Below are positions 41,554 through 50,608 of a DNA stretch of 64,000 bases, piece by piece. Origin of the DNA: Mesorhizobium ventifaucium (GTDB taxonomy: Bacteria; Pseudomonadota; Alphaproteobacteria; Rhizobiales; Rhizobiaceae); NCBI RefSeq assembly GCF_935822925.1, contig NZ_CAKXZS010000078.1, positions 1 to 64,000 on the forward strand, given 5' to 3'. The notes below the pieces were generated by a model. The model was not told the origin of the DNA. It saw only the letters and a list, made by a program, of their open reading frames with translations, and searched no databases. Numbering within the stretch: the first letter of the stretch is position 1; each line of letters starts with the position of its first letter. The translations under genes and the position numbers were made by a program.

Positions 41554-42651
41554 ATGCACCGTATCATCACAGTGGCTTTTGTGGCGCTCGCGGCGTTGTT
41601 CATCTGCCCCGCGCGGGCGGAGGTATTGGTCGGGGTTTCGGCCGCGATGACGGGACGGCTCGCCTGGATTGGCGAGCAGGGGCAGCGTGGGGCAGAGATG
41701 GCTGTTGCCGACTTCAATGCGGCGGGCGGCGTTCTCGGCCAGCAGGTGGGGTTAATCGCGGTCGACGATTTCTGCGATCCCGAGCAGGCGGTGGTGGCAG
41801 CCCGGAAGCTGGTCGCTGATGGCGTGGTGCTCGTCATCGGTCACTACTGCTCCGGAGCCTCGATCCCGGCATCGAAGGTGTACGAGGCGGCGGGAGTTTT
41901 GCAGATTTCGCCGGGATCGACCAATCCCCAACTGACCGAACAGGGTCGGGCCAACGTCTTCCGCGTCATTGGTCGCGACGATACGCAAGGAATCGTGGCC
42001 GGCAACCACCTAGCCGATCGCTGGGGCGACAAGAAGGTCGCGATCCTTCACGACACCACGATATATGGGAAAGGTCTCGCCGATGAGACCAGAAAGCGGC
42101 TGAACAAGCGGGGCGTGATCGAAGCTGTCTACGACGCGTACACGCCAGGCAAGGACGACTATTCGGCCGAGGTCGCTGCACTACAGGCCGCTGGCATCGC
42201 CGTGCTGTATGTCGGTGGGTATCATGCCGAAGTTGCGCTGATTGTTCGCGCCGCACGCGACCGCGGCTACGCGGTTCAGATCATCTCCGGCGATGCCCTG
42301 GCGACCGAGGAATTTGCCCTGATCGCCGGCCCCGCGGCCGAGGGGACCCTCTTCACGTTCTCCGCGGACCCACGGCGAAACCCCGAAGCGGCCCCGGTAG
42401 TGGAGCGATTCCGTGCCGAAAACTTCGAGCCCGCAGGCTACACGCTGCTGAGCTACGCTGCCGTCCAGGTCTGGGCGCAGGCGGTCGAGAAGGCAGGTTC
42501 GCTGGAGCTGGCGACGGTCATCGCGACCCTGCGCGGGCAGGAGTTCGACACTGTCCTGGGCTCGATCGATTTCGACGACAAGGGCGATCTCTCGACCCAG
42601 AACTGGGTATGGTACGTCTGGCGAAGTGGAGAGTACGTGCCGGTCGAGTAA
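41554..42651 (+). CDS. LivJ-type periplasmic binding protein without cognate permeases
   Basis: 365 residues from ATG 41554 (ATG 41536 adds six). Signal peptide MHRIITVAFVALAALFICPA ending RA. Peripla_BP_6 fold: VGVSAAMTGRLAWIGEQGQR, GAEMAVADFNAAGGVLGQ, GHYCSGASIPASKVY, SPGSTNPQLTE. This is the branched-chain amino-acid binding-protein class, yet no permease or ATPase gene is nearby. It ends 81 bp before a membrane cyclase with a TorS-like sensor, so it may deliver a ligand signal to that protein rather than to a transporter (inference). Confidence 0.82.
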   Translation: MHRIITVAFVALAALFICPARAEVLVGVSAAMTGRLAWIGEQGQRGAEMAVADFNAAGGVLGQQVGLIAVDDFCDPEQAVVAARKLVADGVVLVIGHYCSGASIPASKVYEAAGVLQISPGSTNPQLTEQGRANVFRVIGRDDTQGIVAGNHLADRWGDKKVAILHDTTIYGKGLADETRKRLNKRGVIEAVYDAYTPGKDDYSAEVAALQAAGIAVLYVGGYHAEVALIVRAARDRGYAVQIISGDALATEEFALIAGPAAEGTLFTFSADPRRNPEAAPVVERFRAENFEPAGYTLLSYAAVQVWAQAVEKAGSLELATVIATLRGQEFDTVLGSIDFDDKGDLSTQNWVWYVWRSGEYVPVE

Positions 42652-42732
42652 GGGCCAATTCGACGGCGCGCCGCTTGAGATATCTGATGCAGACCACGTT
42701 AGCAGGTTCATTCGGATCAAAGCGTTGCAGCG

Positions 42733-45198
42733 ATGCTTGAACGCCTCGGGATACGCGGCCGCCTGCTGCTGGCTTTTTTCGGGATCAGCGCTTTCGCAGT
42801 GCTGGCAACAGCGGCTGCCCTGTATGCCTTTCTCCAGGTCGGCGACGTCGTCGACCGCATCACCAGGGATCGGGTGCCGTCGGCGCTTGCCTCCCTCCAG
42901 CTGTCGCGCCAGGCCGAGCGGGTCGCGGCCATTGCGCCGGCCGTGCTGACGTCGACTAGCAAAGCCCGGCACAACGAAGTCTCGGCTGCGATCGGGGTCG
43001 AGATGACGCGCCTCGAGGAGCTGCTGGCCGCGCTCAAGGGTGCCGCGCTTGGAACGCCAGCGGTGGCTGAGATCGAGGCTGCGGTGCTCGGTCTCAGGCG
43101 CAACCTCGACGCTCTCGACGACCTTGTTGCCACGCGCCTCGCCGTGGTCGCGCGCAAGGAAGGGCTGTTGCGCCGCTTGTCGGCGACGACAATTGCAGGC
43201 CAGCGTCTCGTGGCCTCCGGCATCCTGGTGATGAATTCCAGGCTCGCGCAGTGGCGGGCGGCCGCGGCCGACGCATCGCTCGCGCCGGATCGAAGCGCGG
43301 CGGTCATGGCCGATCTCGTCCAGGCGATTGCAGCCTATATCCCCCAACAGAGGGCGCACCAGGAGATGTCGGCGGTTAACGACGCTCTGGTCAGGACGGC
43401 GGACGCGTCGACGCCGGGCGATCTGGCGTTGACCCTGTTTCCGCTGCGTCGGTCCCTTGCCGCTCTGGAAGCGATCTCCGCCGAGATCGACGTGAAGCTG
43501 CAGGTCCGCTTCCGACAACGGGTGGACGAGTTCAAGGCGCTGATCGATGGCGAAAAGAGCATCCCCAAGGCCCGCCAGGACGAGCTCGCCGTCCTGGCGC
43601 AGGGCGAAAAGCTTCTCGGCGAAAACAATCGGCTGTCGCGCAGCCTTACCGCTGCCGTAGATCGGCTAGTCGCCGCGGCGGACCGCGAGATCACCGCGTC
43701 CGGTCTGGAAGCCGCGGTCGTTCAGCGCTACGGCACCGGAGTTGTCCTTGGCTCCGCCTTCCTCAGCCTTCTGAGTTCGGTTCTGGTGGTCTGGCTCTAT
43801 GTTGACCGAAGCCTTCTCGCCCGGCTGGGGGCGGTGAGCCAAGGCATGTTCGCGATCGCTGGCGGCAATTTTCGAGCGCCCCTACCTGCCGCCGGCCGAG
43901 ACGAAATCGGCCGCATGGCCGAGGCGCTCAGGCTGTTCCGGGACACCGCGGTCGAGGTGGAGGAAAAGAACCTGCGCGAGGTCGCCGAGGCGCGCCAGCG
44001 GCTCGTCGATGCTATCGAGAGCATCTCCGAAGGATTCGCTCTCTACGACGGGCAGGACCGGCTCGTCCTCAGCAACAGCCGCTATCGCGAACTTCTCTAC
44101 GCCGGCCTGGAGGAAATGACGCCCGGCACTATATTCGAGCACATCGTCCGCCGGTCCGCTGAGCGCGGCTACATCAAGGATGCCGAGGGGCGGGTCGAGG
44201 AATGGGTCGCCGAGCGGCTCTCCCGGCACCGCAACCCTGGCGACCCCTGGGTGCAGCGGCGCGGCGATGGACGATGGATCATGATAGGCGAGCGGCGGAT
44301 CACCGGCGGCGGAACGGTCGCCGTCTACTCGGACATCACGGAGCTGAAGCAACGGGAGGAGAACCTCGCCGAGAAATCCGCGGCTCTCGAGGCGCTTTCC
44401 AACAAGCTGGCCAAGTATCTCGCGCCGCAGGTGTACAAATCGATATTTTCTGGCCGTCAGGACGTCAGGATCGCCAGCCAGCGCAAGAAGCTGACCATAT
44501 GCTTCTCAGACATCGCTGGCTTTACCGAGACCACTGACAAGATGGAGTCCGAGGATCTCACCCAGCTCCTCAACCACTATCTGACGGAAATGTCGAAAAT
44601 TGCTTCGGATCACGGCGCGACGATCGATAAGTATGTCGGTGACGCGATCTTGATGTTTTTCGGCGATCCGGAGACTCGCGGTGTCAAGGAGGACGCGCTC
44701 GCCTGCGTCGAGATGGCCCTCGCCATGCAGAAGCGGATGACCGACCTTGCCGAAATCTGGCGTGACATCGGCATCGAAACGCCGCTGCGCTGCCGCATCG
44801 GCATCCATACCGACTACTGCACCGTCGGCAACTTCGGCAGCGAAGACCGGATGGACTACACGATCATCGGCGGCGCCGTGAATCTCGCCTCACGCCTCGA
44901 GCAGGAGGCGCCGCCGGGCGCCGTGCTCATTTCCTATGAGACGTTTGCGCAAGTGAAGGACACTATCGCCTGCGTGGAACTGGGACACATCCAGGTCAGG
45001 GGCATCGCCTATCCCGTCGCCACCTATCGCGTCCTCGATCTGAAGGCCAATATGGTCGCCGCCCGCAGCGCCGTTCGAACCGTGCTGCCGCATCTCAGGG
45101 TGGAGGCTGAACCCGAGCTGATGTCTGCTGACGAGCGTGACCAAGCCGCTAATGCGCTTCGAGACGTGCTCGATCGACTTTGTCACAAGCTTGGGTAG
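42733..45198 (+). CDS. Membrane sensor class III adenylate cyclase (TorS-like sensor, HAMP, PAS, CHD)
   Basis: 821 residues. TM1 about 9-33; helical periplasmic domain 34-332 with TorS-like repeats (LSRQAERVAAIAPAVL, LLGENNRLSRSLTAAVDRLV); TM2 about 333-356; HAMP 357-415 (AGRDEIGRMAEALRLFRD); PAS-7-like domain 425-545; coiled linker; cyclase domain from about 580. Catalytic residues: metal D593 (CFSDIAGF) and D637 (VGDAI), adenine-specifying K633 with T710 (DYTIIG), transition-state N717 and R721. All are present, so adenylate cyclase activity is expected. It is paired with the binding protein upstream. Confidence 0.88.
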   Translation: MLERLGIRGRLLLAFFGISAFAVLATAAALYAFLQVGDVVDRITRDRVPSALASLQLSRQAERVAAIAPAVLTSTSKARHNEVSAAIGVEMTRLEELLAALKGAALGTPAVAEIEAAVLGLRRNLDALDDLVATRLAVVARKEGLLRRLSATTIAGQRLVASGILVMNSRLAQWRAAAADASLAPDRSAAVMADLVQAIAAYIPQQRAHQEMSAVNDALVRTADASTPGDLALTLFPLRRSLAALEAISAEIDVKLQVRFRQRVDEFKALIDGEKSIPKARQDELAVLAQGEKLLGENNRLSRSLTAAVDRLVAAADREITASGLEAAVVQRYGTGVVLGSAFLSLLSSVLVVWLYVDRSLLARLGAVSQGMFAIAGGNFRAPLPAAGRDEIGRMAEALRLFRDTAVEVEEKNLREVAEARQRLVDAIESISEGFALYDGQDRLVLSNSRYRELLYAGLEEMTPGTIFEHIVRRSAERGYIKDAEGRVEEWVAERLSRHRNPGDPWVQRRGDGRWIMIGERRITGGGTVAVYSDITELKQREENLAEKSAALEALSNKLAKYLAPQVYKSIFSGRQDVRIASQRKKLTICFSDIAGFTETTDKMESEDLTQLLNHYLTEMSKIASDHGATIDKYVGDAILMFFGDPETRGVKEDALACVEMALAMQKRMTDLAEIWRDIGIETPLRCRIGIHTDYCTVGNFGSEDRMDYTIIGGAVNLASRLEQEAPPGAVLISYETFAQVKDTIACVELGHIQVRGIAYPVATYRVLDLKANMVAARSAVRTVLPHLRVEAEPELMSADERDQAANALRDVLDRLCHKLG

Positions 45199-45552
45199 TG
45201 GGGCTCGCGCCCGCACCCGGTTCGTCGCCTTCTACAGCGCTCACGTCGACCAACGCAGGGATGGTTCCTTCGCCAGCGCCTCCTTTGGGGGCGAGACCTT
45301 ACCTTCCCGGCGTCGCTGGCAAGGTCGGCAATTGGCGCCACTTGCTCGTTCCCATCGACGAGACGAATGGCAACATTCCTCCCATCTTGGCCATTTGCGC
45401 TGGCTGATTGGGTTTGCCCCTAGATGATAGTCCTAAACGTTCGGTTCGGAAGATGATGATCAAACAGGGGCATAGCGCCTGGTTCTATTGCAATGAATCA
45501 GGCTGTGGCTCATGAAAATTCCATGTCGGCTCTGCAGCCTTCATTGCGCGTC
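45199..45552. other. About 350 bp without a recognised gene
   Basis: Small overlapping frames only (for example plus 45180-45407), with no ribosome site or family. It separates the cyclase from the convergent dehydrogenase gene. No clear terminator is seen. Confidence 0.35.
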
Positions 45553-46485
45553 CTATGGGACGCGTGGCGCTGTAGGCGGCGTCAGGTCGACGCCGTTGAC
45601 CTTGCCGATATGCGTCGCCAGCATCGGCACATATTGATCGGCGGGCCCGGCGGCGAATGCGCCGGCGAAGGCGTTCTTGGTGGCGTTGCCGAGCGGGTTG
45701 GCGATGCCGGCGGCACCGGCCATCGATTCGAGGTAGGTGAGGTCCTTGAAGGCGTTGGCGATGGTGAATTTGTGCGCGTCGCGGTCGCCTTCCAGCGTCC
45801 AGCGCATGAAGGTCTGGTAGAAGCCGCAATCCATGCGGCCGTTGCGGATGACGCTGTCGAAGCGCGGCGGCGAGATGCCGACCTTCTGCGCCAGCGCGAG
45901 CGCCTCGGAATAGATCGCGGCATAGCCCAGCGAGATGAAATTATTGAGCAGCTTCATGCGGTGGCCGTCGCCGGTGTTGCCGATATGGACGATACGTCCG
46001 GCCCAGGTGTCAAGCACTGGCTTCAGCCGGGCAAAGACCGCGTCGGGTGCACCGACCATGGCATCGAGCGTGCCTTCCCAAGCCTCCTTCGGGGTGCGGC
46101 TGAGCGGGGCATCGACATAGTCGACGCCGAGCGCCTTGAGTTCGGCGGCAAGCGCCACCGTCGAGGTCGGATCGGAGGTCGAGCAATCGACGACCACCGC
46201 GCCCTGCTTCAGGCCCTCCTTGAGGCCGCCGGGCCCGCGGATGATGGCTTCTACCTCGCGCGAGCCGGTGACGCAGATGAAGACGATATCGGATGCCACT
46301 GCCACCTCGCGCGAAGTCGCGGCTTCCTTCGCACCCCGGCCGAGCAGGTCTTGCGCCGGAGCGCGGTTCTTGCGGCCGAGAAACGTCAGGGTATAGCCCT
46401 TGTCGACGATGTTCTTCGCGATCCCGTGACCCATCAGGCCAAGGCCGATGAAGCCGATCTTTTCGCTCGCGGCGGTGGTGTTCAT
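45553..46485 (-). CDS. 3-hydroxyisobutyrate-dehydrogenase-like NAD(P) oxidoreductase
   Basis: 310 residues from ATG 46485. Rossmann motif KIGFIGLGLMGHGIAKNIVD at the start, substrate-binding DYVDAPLSRTPKEAWEGT, and catalytic lysine in GHRMKLLNNFISLGYA. Beta-hydroxyacid dehydrogenase family (GarR/tartronate semialdehyde reductase, HibDH, LtnD-like). The C-terminal helical domain ends in a short proline-rich tail. It is divergent from the epimerase across the GntR palindrome, so both are likely in one regulon for a sugar-acid pathway. Confidence 0.86.
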   Translation of the reverse strand: MNTTAASEKIGFIGLGLMGHGIAKNIVDKGYTLTFLGRKNRAPAQDLLGRGAKEAATSREVAVASDIVFICVTGSREVEAIIRGPGGLKEGLKQGAVVVDCSTSDPTSTVALAAELKALGVDYVDAPLSRTPKEAWEGTLDAMVGAPDAVFARLKPVLDTWAGRIVHIGNTGDGHRMKLLNNFISLGYAAIYSEALALAQKVGISPPRFDSVIRNGRMDCGFYQTFMRWTLEGDRDAHKFTIANAFKDLTYLESMAGAAGIANPLGNATKNAFAGAFAAGPADQYVPMLATHIGKVNGVDLTPPTAPRVP

Positions 46486-46593
46486 GTCGTGTAATCCTGT
46501 GTTGCGGTCTCGATGACGGCGTCGCACTTTGGCAGACGACTTGTTGAAGCGGGTTTTTGCCGCAGGCCCGTGGCAGACGATTGCAGAGTTCGA

Positions 46594-46608
46594 TATTGTC
46601 TGACAATA
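46594..46608. promoter_or_regulatory. Perfect 15-bp palindrome, candidate GntR operator
   Basis: TATTGTCTGACAATA is a perfect 7-1-7 inverted repeat between the divergent dehydrogenase and epimerase genes, 32 bases before the epimerase start. It shares TTGT-N3-ACAA with 38958-38972. Confidence 0.6.
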
Positions 46609-46639
46609 CACATGAATTCCAGGAAATGTGGAGAGCAAA

Positions 46640-47536
46640 ATGACGAAGCGGATCATGTTCACCGGCGGCAGCGGCAAGGCCGGGCGTCATGTCGTGCAGT
46701 ACCTGGTCGAGCAGGGCTGCCAGGTGCTCAACATCGACACCAAGCCGCTCGACAACCCCAAGGTGCGCACCTTGATCACCGATATCACCGACAGCGGGCA
46801 GGTGTTCAATGCGCTGTCGAGCTATATGGGCCTGCATGAATTCGACCCGTCGCTGCGCGCGCAGCCAGTCGATGCCGTGGTGCATTTCGCGGCGATCCCG
46901 CGCATCATGATCACGCCCGACAACGAGGTGTTCCGCATCAACGCGCTCGGCACCTACAATGTGATCGAGGCGGCGGTGAAACTCGGCATCCGCAAGGTGG
47001 TGATCGCCTCCAGCGAGACAACCTATGGGCTGGTCTTCGCCAACGAGCCGCGCGACCCGACGCATTTCCCGCTCGACGAGGAGTACGATGTCGATCCGAT
47101 GGATAGCTACGCGCTGTCGAAGATCGTCAACGAGAAGACGGCGCGCGCCTTCGCGCTGCGCAGCGGCTTCGACATCTACGCTTTGCGCATCGGCAACGTC
47201 ATCGAGCCGCATGAATATTCGCTGTTTCCGAAATGGTTCGCTGATCCGGGTTTCCGCAAGCGGATCGCCTGGAGTTATGTCGACGCGCGCGACCTCGGCC
47301 AAATCACGTTGCGCGCCATCGAAAAGGACGGGCTCGGCTATCAGGTGTTCAACGCCGCCAATGACGACACCTCGTCCGACCTGCCGACGGCCGAATTGCT
47401 GAAGCGGTTTTATCCCGGCGTGCCGGTCAAGGGCGAACTTGGTGAATACGAAACGCTGCTCTCCAACCGCAAGGCGCGGGATATGCTCGGATTCCGCCCG
47501 GAACACAGCTGGCGGAAATACGTCAAGACGACTTGA
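46640..47536 (+). CDS. NAD-dependent epimerase/dehydratase (extended SDR)
   Basis: 298 residues from ATG 46640, with GGAG 8 bases upstream. GxxGxxG as FTGGSGKAGRHVVQYL, catalytic YxxxK as YALSKIVNEK, and a serine in VIASSETTYG. The extended SDR fold resembles sugar-nucleotide epimerases and uronate dehydrogenases, and the pairing with a hydroxyacid dehydrogenase and a DgoR-like regulator favours oxidation of a sugar or uronate. Exact substrate not readable. Confidence 0.85.
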   Translation: MTKRIMFTGGSGKAGRHVVQYLVEQGCQVLNIDTKPLDNPKVRTLITDITDSGQVFNALSSYMGLHEFDPSLRAQPVDAVVHFAAIPRIMITPDNEVFRINALGTYNVIEAAVKLGIRKVVIASSETTYGLVFANEPRDPTHFPLDEEYDVDPMDSYALSKIVNEKTARAFALRSGFDIYALRIGNVIEPHEYSLFPKWFADPGFRKRIAWSYVDARDLGQITLRAIEKDGLGYQVFNAANDDTSSDLPTAELLKRFYPGVPVKGELGEYETLLSNRKARDMLGFRPEHSWRKYVKTT

Positions 47537-47638
47537 CGAGGTCGATGCATCCGGGCTGATCTGTGCACAGAAGCAGGCTTTGCAGCCCGAGGCTTTCCCC
47601 GCGCTTGACAGCTTTCGGAATCCGGACTTTGTGAGCAG

Positions 47639-48415
47639 ATGCGGGACGGCAAGCCGAATAAGAGAAAAACACCGGCCAAGGCGGCCTCCGCCGAGCGCCC
47701 GGCTGTCGTTCGCCGTGCCGATGCGGCGCGTATGCCGGGGTCGAGTGTGCATGCATCGCTGGCCAACGAAATCGGTCTCAGGATCGTGCGCGGCGACTAT
47801 CCGCCCGGCACCATCCTGCCCAATGAAGCCAAATGGTCGGAGACCTTCGACGTCAGCCGCTCGGCGGTGCGCGAAGCGATCAAGATGCTGATGGCCAAGA
47901 GCCTGCTGGCGTCGCGCCCGAAGATCGGCAGTTGGGTCGAGCCGAAAGAGCGCTGGAACCTGCTCGATCGCGACGTGCTCGGCTGGTACGCGACATCGCC
48001 CGACCGCGAGGTATTCCTGAAAACGGTGCAGGAATTCCGCCACATCATCGAGCCGGAAGCGACCGCCTTTGCCGCGATGCGGCGCACAGACGAGCAGATG
48101 GCCGAAATCAGCCAGGCCTGCCGGGAGATGGGCGAGGCGACGACGCTGCAGGAGCGCACCCGCGCCGATACGCGCTTTCACCTCGCCATCCTGCGGGCGT
48201 CGGGCAACGACCTCCTGGTGCCGCTCGGTGTGCTGATCGAATCGGCGTTCGATCATCTGTTCGCCTATACGACGCGGGAACTGGACGATTTGCAGCACGC
48301 ACAGAAGCTGCACGAGGCGATCGAAAAGAACATCCGCCTGCAGCGGCCGTATGCGGCGCGCAACGCGGTGCGCAAGCTGTTGGCCAATACAGATAGCGTC
48401 ATCAAGTCGAGGTAG
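47639..48415 (+). CDS. GntR family (FCD, DgoR-like) regulator, paralogue 2
   Basis: 258 residues. It shares an 82-residue identical block (starting PGSSVHASLANEIG and ending LLDRDVL) with the regulator at 40371, and the DNA there is about 90% identical by eye. The FCD domains diverge more, mostly near the C-terminus (TTRELDDLQHAQKLHE). The N-terminal tail differs (KPNKRKTPAKAASAERP). Same DNA-binding helix, so the same operator is expected. Convergent with DUF3175. Confidence 0.88.
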   Translation: MRDGKPNKRKTPAKAASAERPAVVRRADAARMPGSSVHASLANEIGLRIVRGDYPPGTILPNEAKWSETFDVSRSAVREAIKMLMAKSLLASRPKIGSWVEPKERWNLLDRDVLGWYATSPDREVFLKTVQEFRHIIEPEATAFAAMRRTDEQMAEISQACREMGEATTLQERTRADTRFHLAILRASGNDLLVPLGVLIESAFDHLFAYTTRELDDLQHAQKLHEAIEKNIRLQRPYAARNAVRKLLANTDSVIKSR

Positions 48416-48424
48416 GCCGACCCT

Positions 48425-48712
48425 CTAATCTTCTCTCGGGCGCCCAAACGCGGCGCGCAGTTCGTCCTTGGCATCCTCCAGCACTTTCTTCTGCTTGGCC
48501 GGCAGGTTCGTGCCGGCACGGTTGATGTAGAAATTCAGCGTCGACATGGCGGACTGGAACGGCTCGGCCTTGCGCCGCTCGCTGTGCTCGGCCGATCGCT
48601 TCAGCGAGGCTGCGATCTTCCTGGGATCGTGGGATTCGAAGATATGTTCCTCGAGGTCCAGCGCATAGCTGTGCTCGGTCACCTCGGCCGACCATTTCCT
48701 TTTCGCGGTCAC
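48425..48712 (-). CDS. DUF3175 family protein
   Basis: 95 residues from GTG 48712, fixed by AAGGAG six bases upstream. Conserved opening KRKWSAEVTEHSYALDLEE, then ASLKRSAEHSERRKA and FYINRAGTNLPAKQKK, recognisable as DUF3175. Small, basic and helical, with unknown function; family members are common in soil proteobacteria. Confidence 0.8.
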   Translation of the reverse strand: MTAKRKWSAEVTEHSYALDLEEHIFESHDPRKIAASLKRSAEHSERRKAEPFQSAMSTLNFYINRAGTNLPAKQKKVLEDAKDELRAAFGRPRED

Positions 48713-48888
48713 GGCAAACTCCTTCCATTGGTGCGTTGATGAAAACTCCGGGACGGCGGCCACCGTTCCACTGCAGCTCAAGTTTCTGGAGCCACGGATT
48801 TGCGGGATGTGGCGCTGCACGGCGTCGCCAATTTGCCGATAGTGGTGTCGAACCGGTCGATTTCGCAGAACCGCGGACAGGAAACGCC

Positions 48889-50121
48889 TTGACCACAACC
48901 CTCTCCAGCCAGGCACGCAGCACCGGCATTGACAGCGCCTATGCCTGGATGCGGCTCGGCGTTTCTGTCCTTCTGGCGACGATCGGCGGTGTCGGCATGT
49001 GGGCGGTGGTCGTGGTGCTCCCCGCCGTGCAGGCCGAATTCGGCGTCGATCGGGCCGCCGCGTCGATGCCTTATACCGCGACCATGGTCGGTTTCGCAGC
49101 CGGCAATGTGCTGGTCGGCCGCGCCATCGACCGCATGGGCTACTGGATCCCGGCGCTCATTGCCTCGGTGGCGCTCGGCGCCGGTTTCCTGATGGCGTCG
49201 CTGACCAGTTCGATCCTGCAATTCACTCTTGTCCAGGGGCTTTTGATCGGCGTCGGCACGTCGGCGATTTTCGGGCCGCTGATCGCCGACATCTCGCACT
49301 GGTTCAACCGCCGCCGCGGCGTCGCGGTGACGGCTGCCGCCGCCGGCAGTTATCTCGCCGGGGCGATCTGGCCGTTGGCAATGCCCTACGTCATGCAGAG
49401 CGAGGGCTGGCGCTTCACCTATGCCGCGATCGGCGTCGTCTGCCTCGCCACCATGGTGCCGCTGATCCTGCTGCTCAGGCGCGGCGCACCACATGCCGCC
49501 GCTCCCGGTTCACCCGGCAGCCGGCCCGTCCAGCCGATCTCGCTGTCACCGGCAGCGCTGCAGGTGCTGCTCGTCGTCGCCGGCCTTGGCTGCTGCGTGG
49601 CGATGTCGATGCCGCAGGTCCATATCGTCGCCTATTGCATGGATCTCGGCTATGGCGTGGCGCGAGGCGCCGACATGCTGTCGATCATGCTGGCGGCGGG
49701 CGTCGTCAGCCGACTGGCGTCCGGCTTCCTTGCCGATCGCATCGGCGGCGTGAAGACCCTGCTGATCGGCTCGGTGCTGCAAGCCCTGTCGCTGTTGTTC
49801 TACATCCCCTTCGACGGGCTCGCGTCGCTTTACGTCGTCTCGCTGGTCTTCGGCCTGTCGCAGGGCGGCATCGTGCCTTGCTATGCCATCATCGTGCGCG
49901 AATACATGCCCGCCAAAGAGGCCGGCCAGCGCGTCGGCATCGTAATTATGGCAACGATCTTCGGCATGGCAATCGGCGGCTGGATGTCGGGCTGGATCTA
50001 TGATCTGACCGGCTCCTACGCCGCCGCGTTCCTCAACGGCATTGCCTGGAACCTGCTGAACATAGCGGCCATGGTGCTGCTGCTGTGGAAGGCACGGCGC
50101 AGCGCCGCGGCGATGGCCTGA
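48889..50121 (+). CDS. Major facilitator superfamily transporter
   Basis: 410 residues from TTG 48889, with AGGAA six bases upstream; the longer in-frame ORF has no family match at its N-terminus. Twelve predicted helices (first RLGVSVLLATIGGVGMWAVV). The MFS loop 2-3 signature appears as GRAIDRMGYW, and FNRRRGVAVTAAAAGSYLAG is typical of monocarboxylate/oxalate-formate-type carriers. A substrate cannot be assigned; it stands alone. Confidence 0.85.
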   Translation: MTTTLSSQARSTGIDSAYAWMRLGVSVLLATIGGVGMWAVVVVLPAVQAEFGVDRAAASMPYTATMVGFAAGNVLVGRAIDRMGYWIPALIASVALGAGFLMASLTSSILQFTLVQGLLIGVGTSAIFGPLIADISHWFNRRRGVAVTAAAAGSYLAGAIWPLAMPYVMQSEGWRFTYAAIGVVCLATMVPLILLLRRGAPHAAAPGSPGSRPVQPISLSPAALQVLLVVAGLGCCVAMSMPQVHIVAYCMDLGYGVARGADMLSIMLAAGVVSRLASGFLADRIGGVKTLLIGSVLQALSLLFYIPFDGLASLYVVSLVFGLSQGGIVPCYAIIVREYMPAKEAGQRVGIVIMATIFGMAIGGWMSGWIYDLTGSYAAAFLNGIAWNLLNIAAMVLLLWKARRSAAAMA

Positions 50122-50223
50122 GCACTGACCCCGCTGGCCTGTCGCTGGCCAGAGCGACGGAAGAGACAGGGGGTAGCCCGGGGGGAAGCCCCCCGTGACG
50201 CGGAGTCCGGTCCACGCTCTTGC

Positions 50224-50262
50224 TTGACTTACACATATCTCGGTGGTTATTGATTTATAAAT
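50224..50262 (+). promoter_or_regulatory. Promoter region of the ArsR operon with AT-rich palindrome
   Basis: TTGACT (50224-50229) serves as -35 candidate, with TTATTG 17 bases on. The perfect palindrome ATTTATAAAT (50253-50262) lies 23 bases before the ArsR start and could be the -10 or the ArsR operator. Confidence 0.45.
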
Positions 50263-50284
50263 AGCCAGCGAGTTATCGATTACG

Positions 50285-50608
50285 ATGCCACAGCCCCACG
50301 AGAGAATCTTTAAAGCGCTTGCCGATCCGACGCGACGGGCCATCTTCGAGCGGTTGTGTCGCGACGGCGACCAGACCGTCGCGGCCCTGACCGCTCGGGC
50401 CGGGGTCTCGCAACCGGCCGTGTCAAAGCACCTTGGGGTGCTGAAACAGGCCGGGTTGGTGCGCGACCGCCACGAAGGCCGAAACACGCACTACAGCGCG
50501 GAGCTCGGCGCCTTGGCGCCGCTGATCGACTGGACAAACCAAATGGCTGGGTTCTGGCAAAGCCGGTTCGACAACCTCGAAGATCTGCTCAAAAGGATGG
50601 ATCGATGA
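50285..50608 (+). CDS. ArsR family winged-helix repressor
   Basis: 107 residues. HTH_5 domain: FKALADPTRRAIFERLCRDG, then VAALTARAGVSQPAVSKHLG and GLVRDRHEGRNTHYSAE. There is no metal-binding CxC motif, so it is of the non-metal SdpR-like kind usually coupled to an AHSA1 protein. It overlaps the next gene (ATGA). Confidence 0.9.
   Translation: MPQPHERIFKALADPTRRAIFERLCRDGDQTVAALTARAGVSQPAVSKHLGVLKQAGLVRDRHEGRNTHYSAELGALAPLIDWTNQMAGFWQSRFDNLEDLLKRMDR

Noticed and set aside
46010..48313. Minus-strand 767-codon open frame
   Set aside because: It is the antisense shadow of the epimerase and GntR genes in a GC-rich genome; its translation is His/Gln/Arg-rich with no domain.
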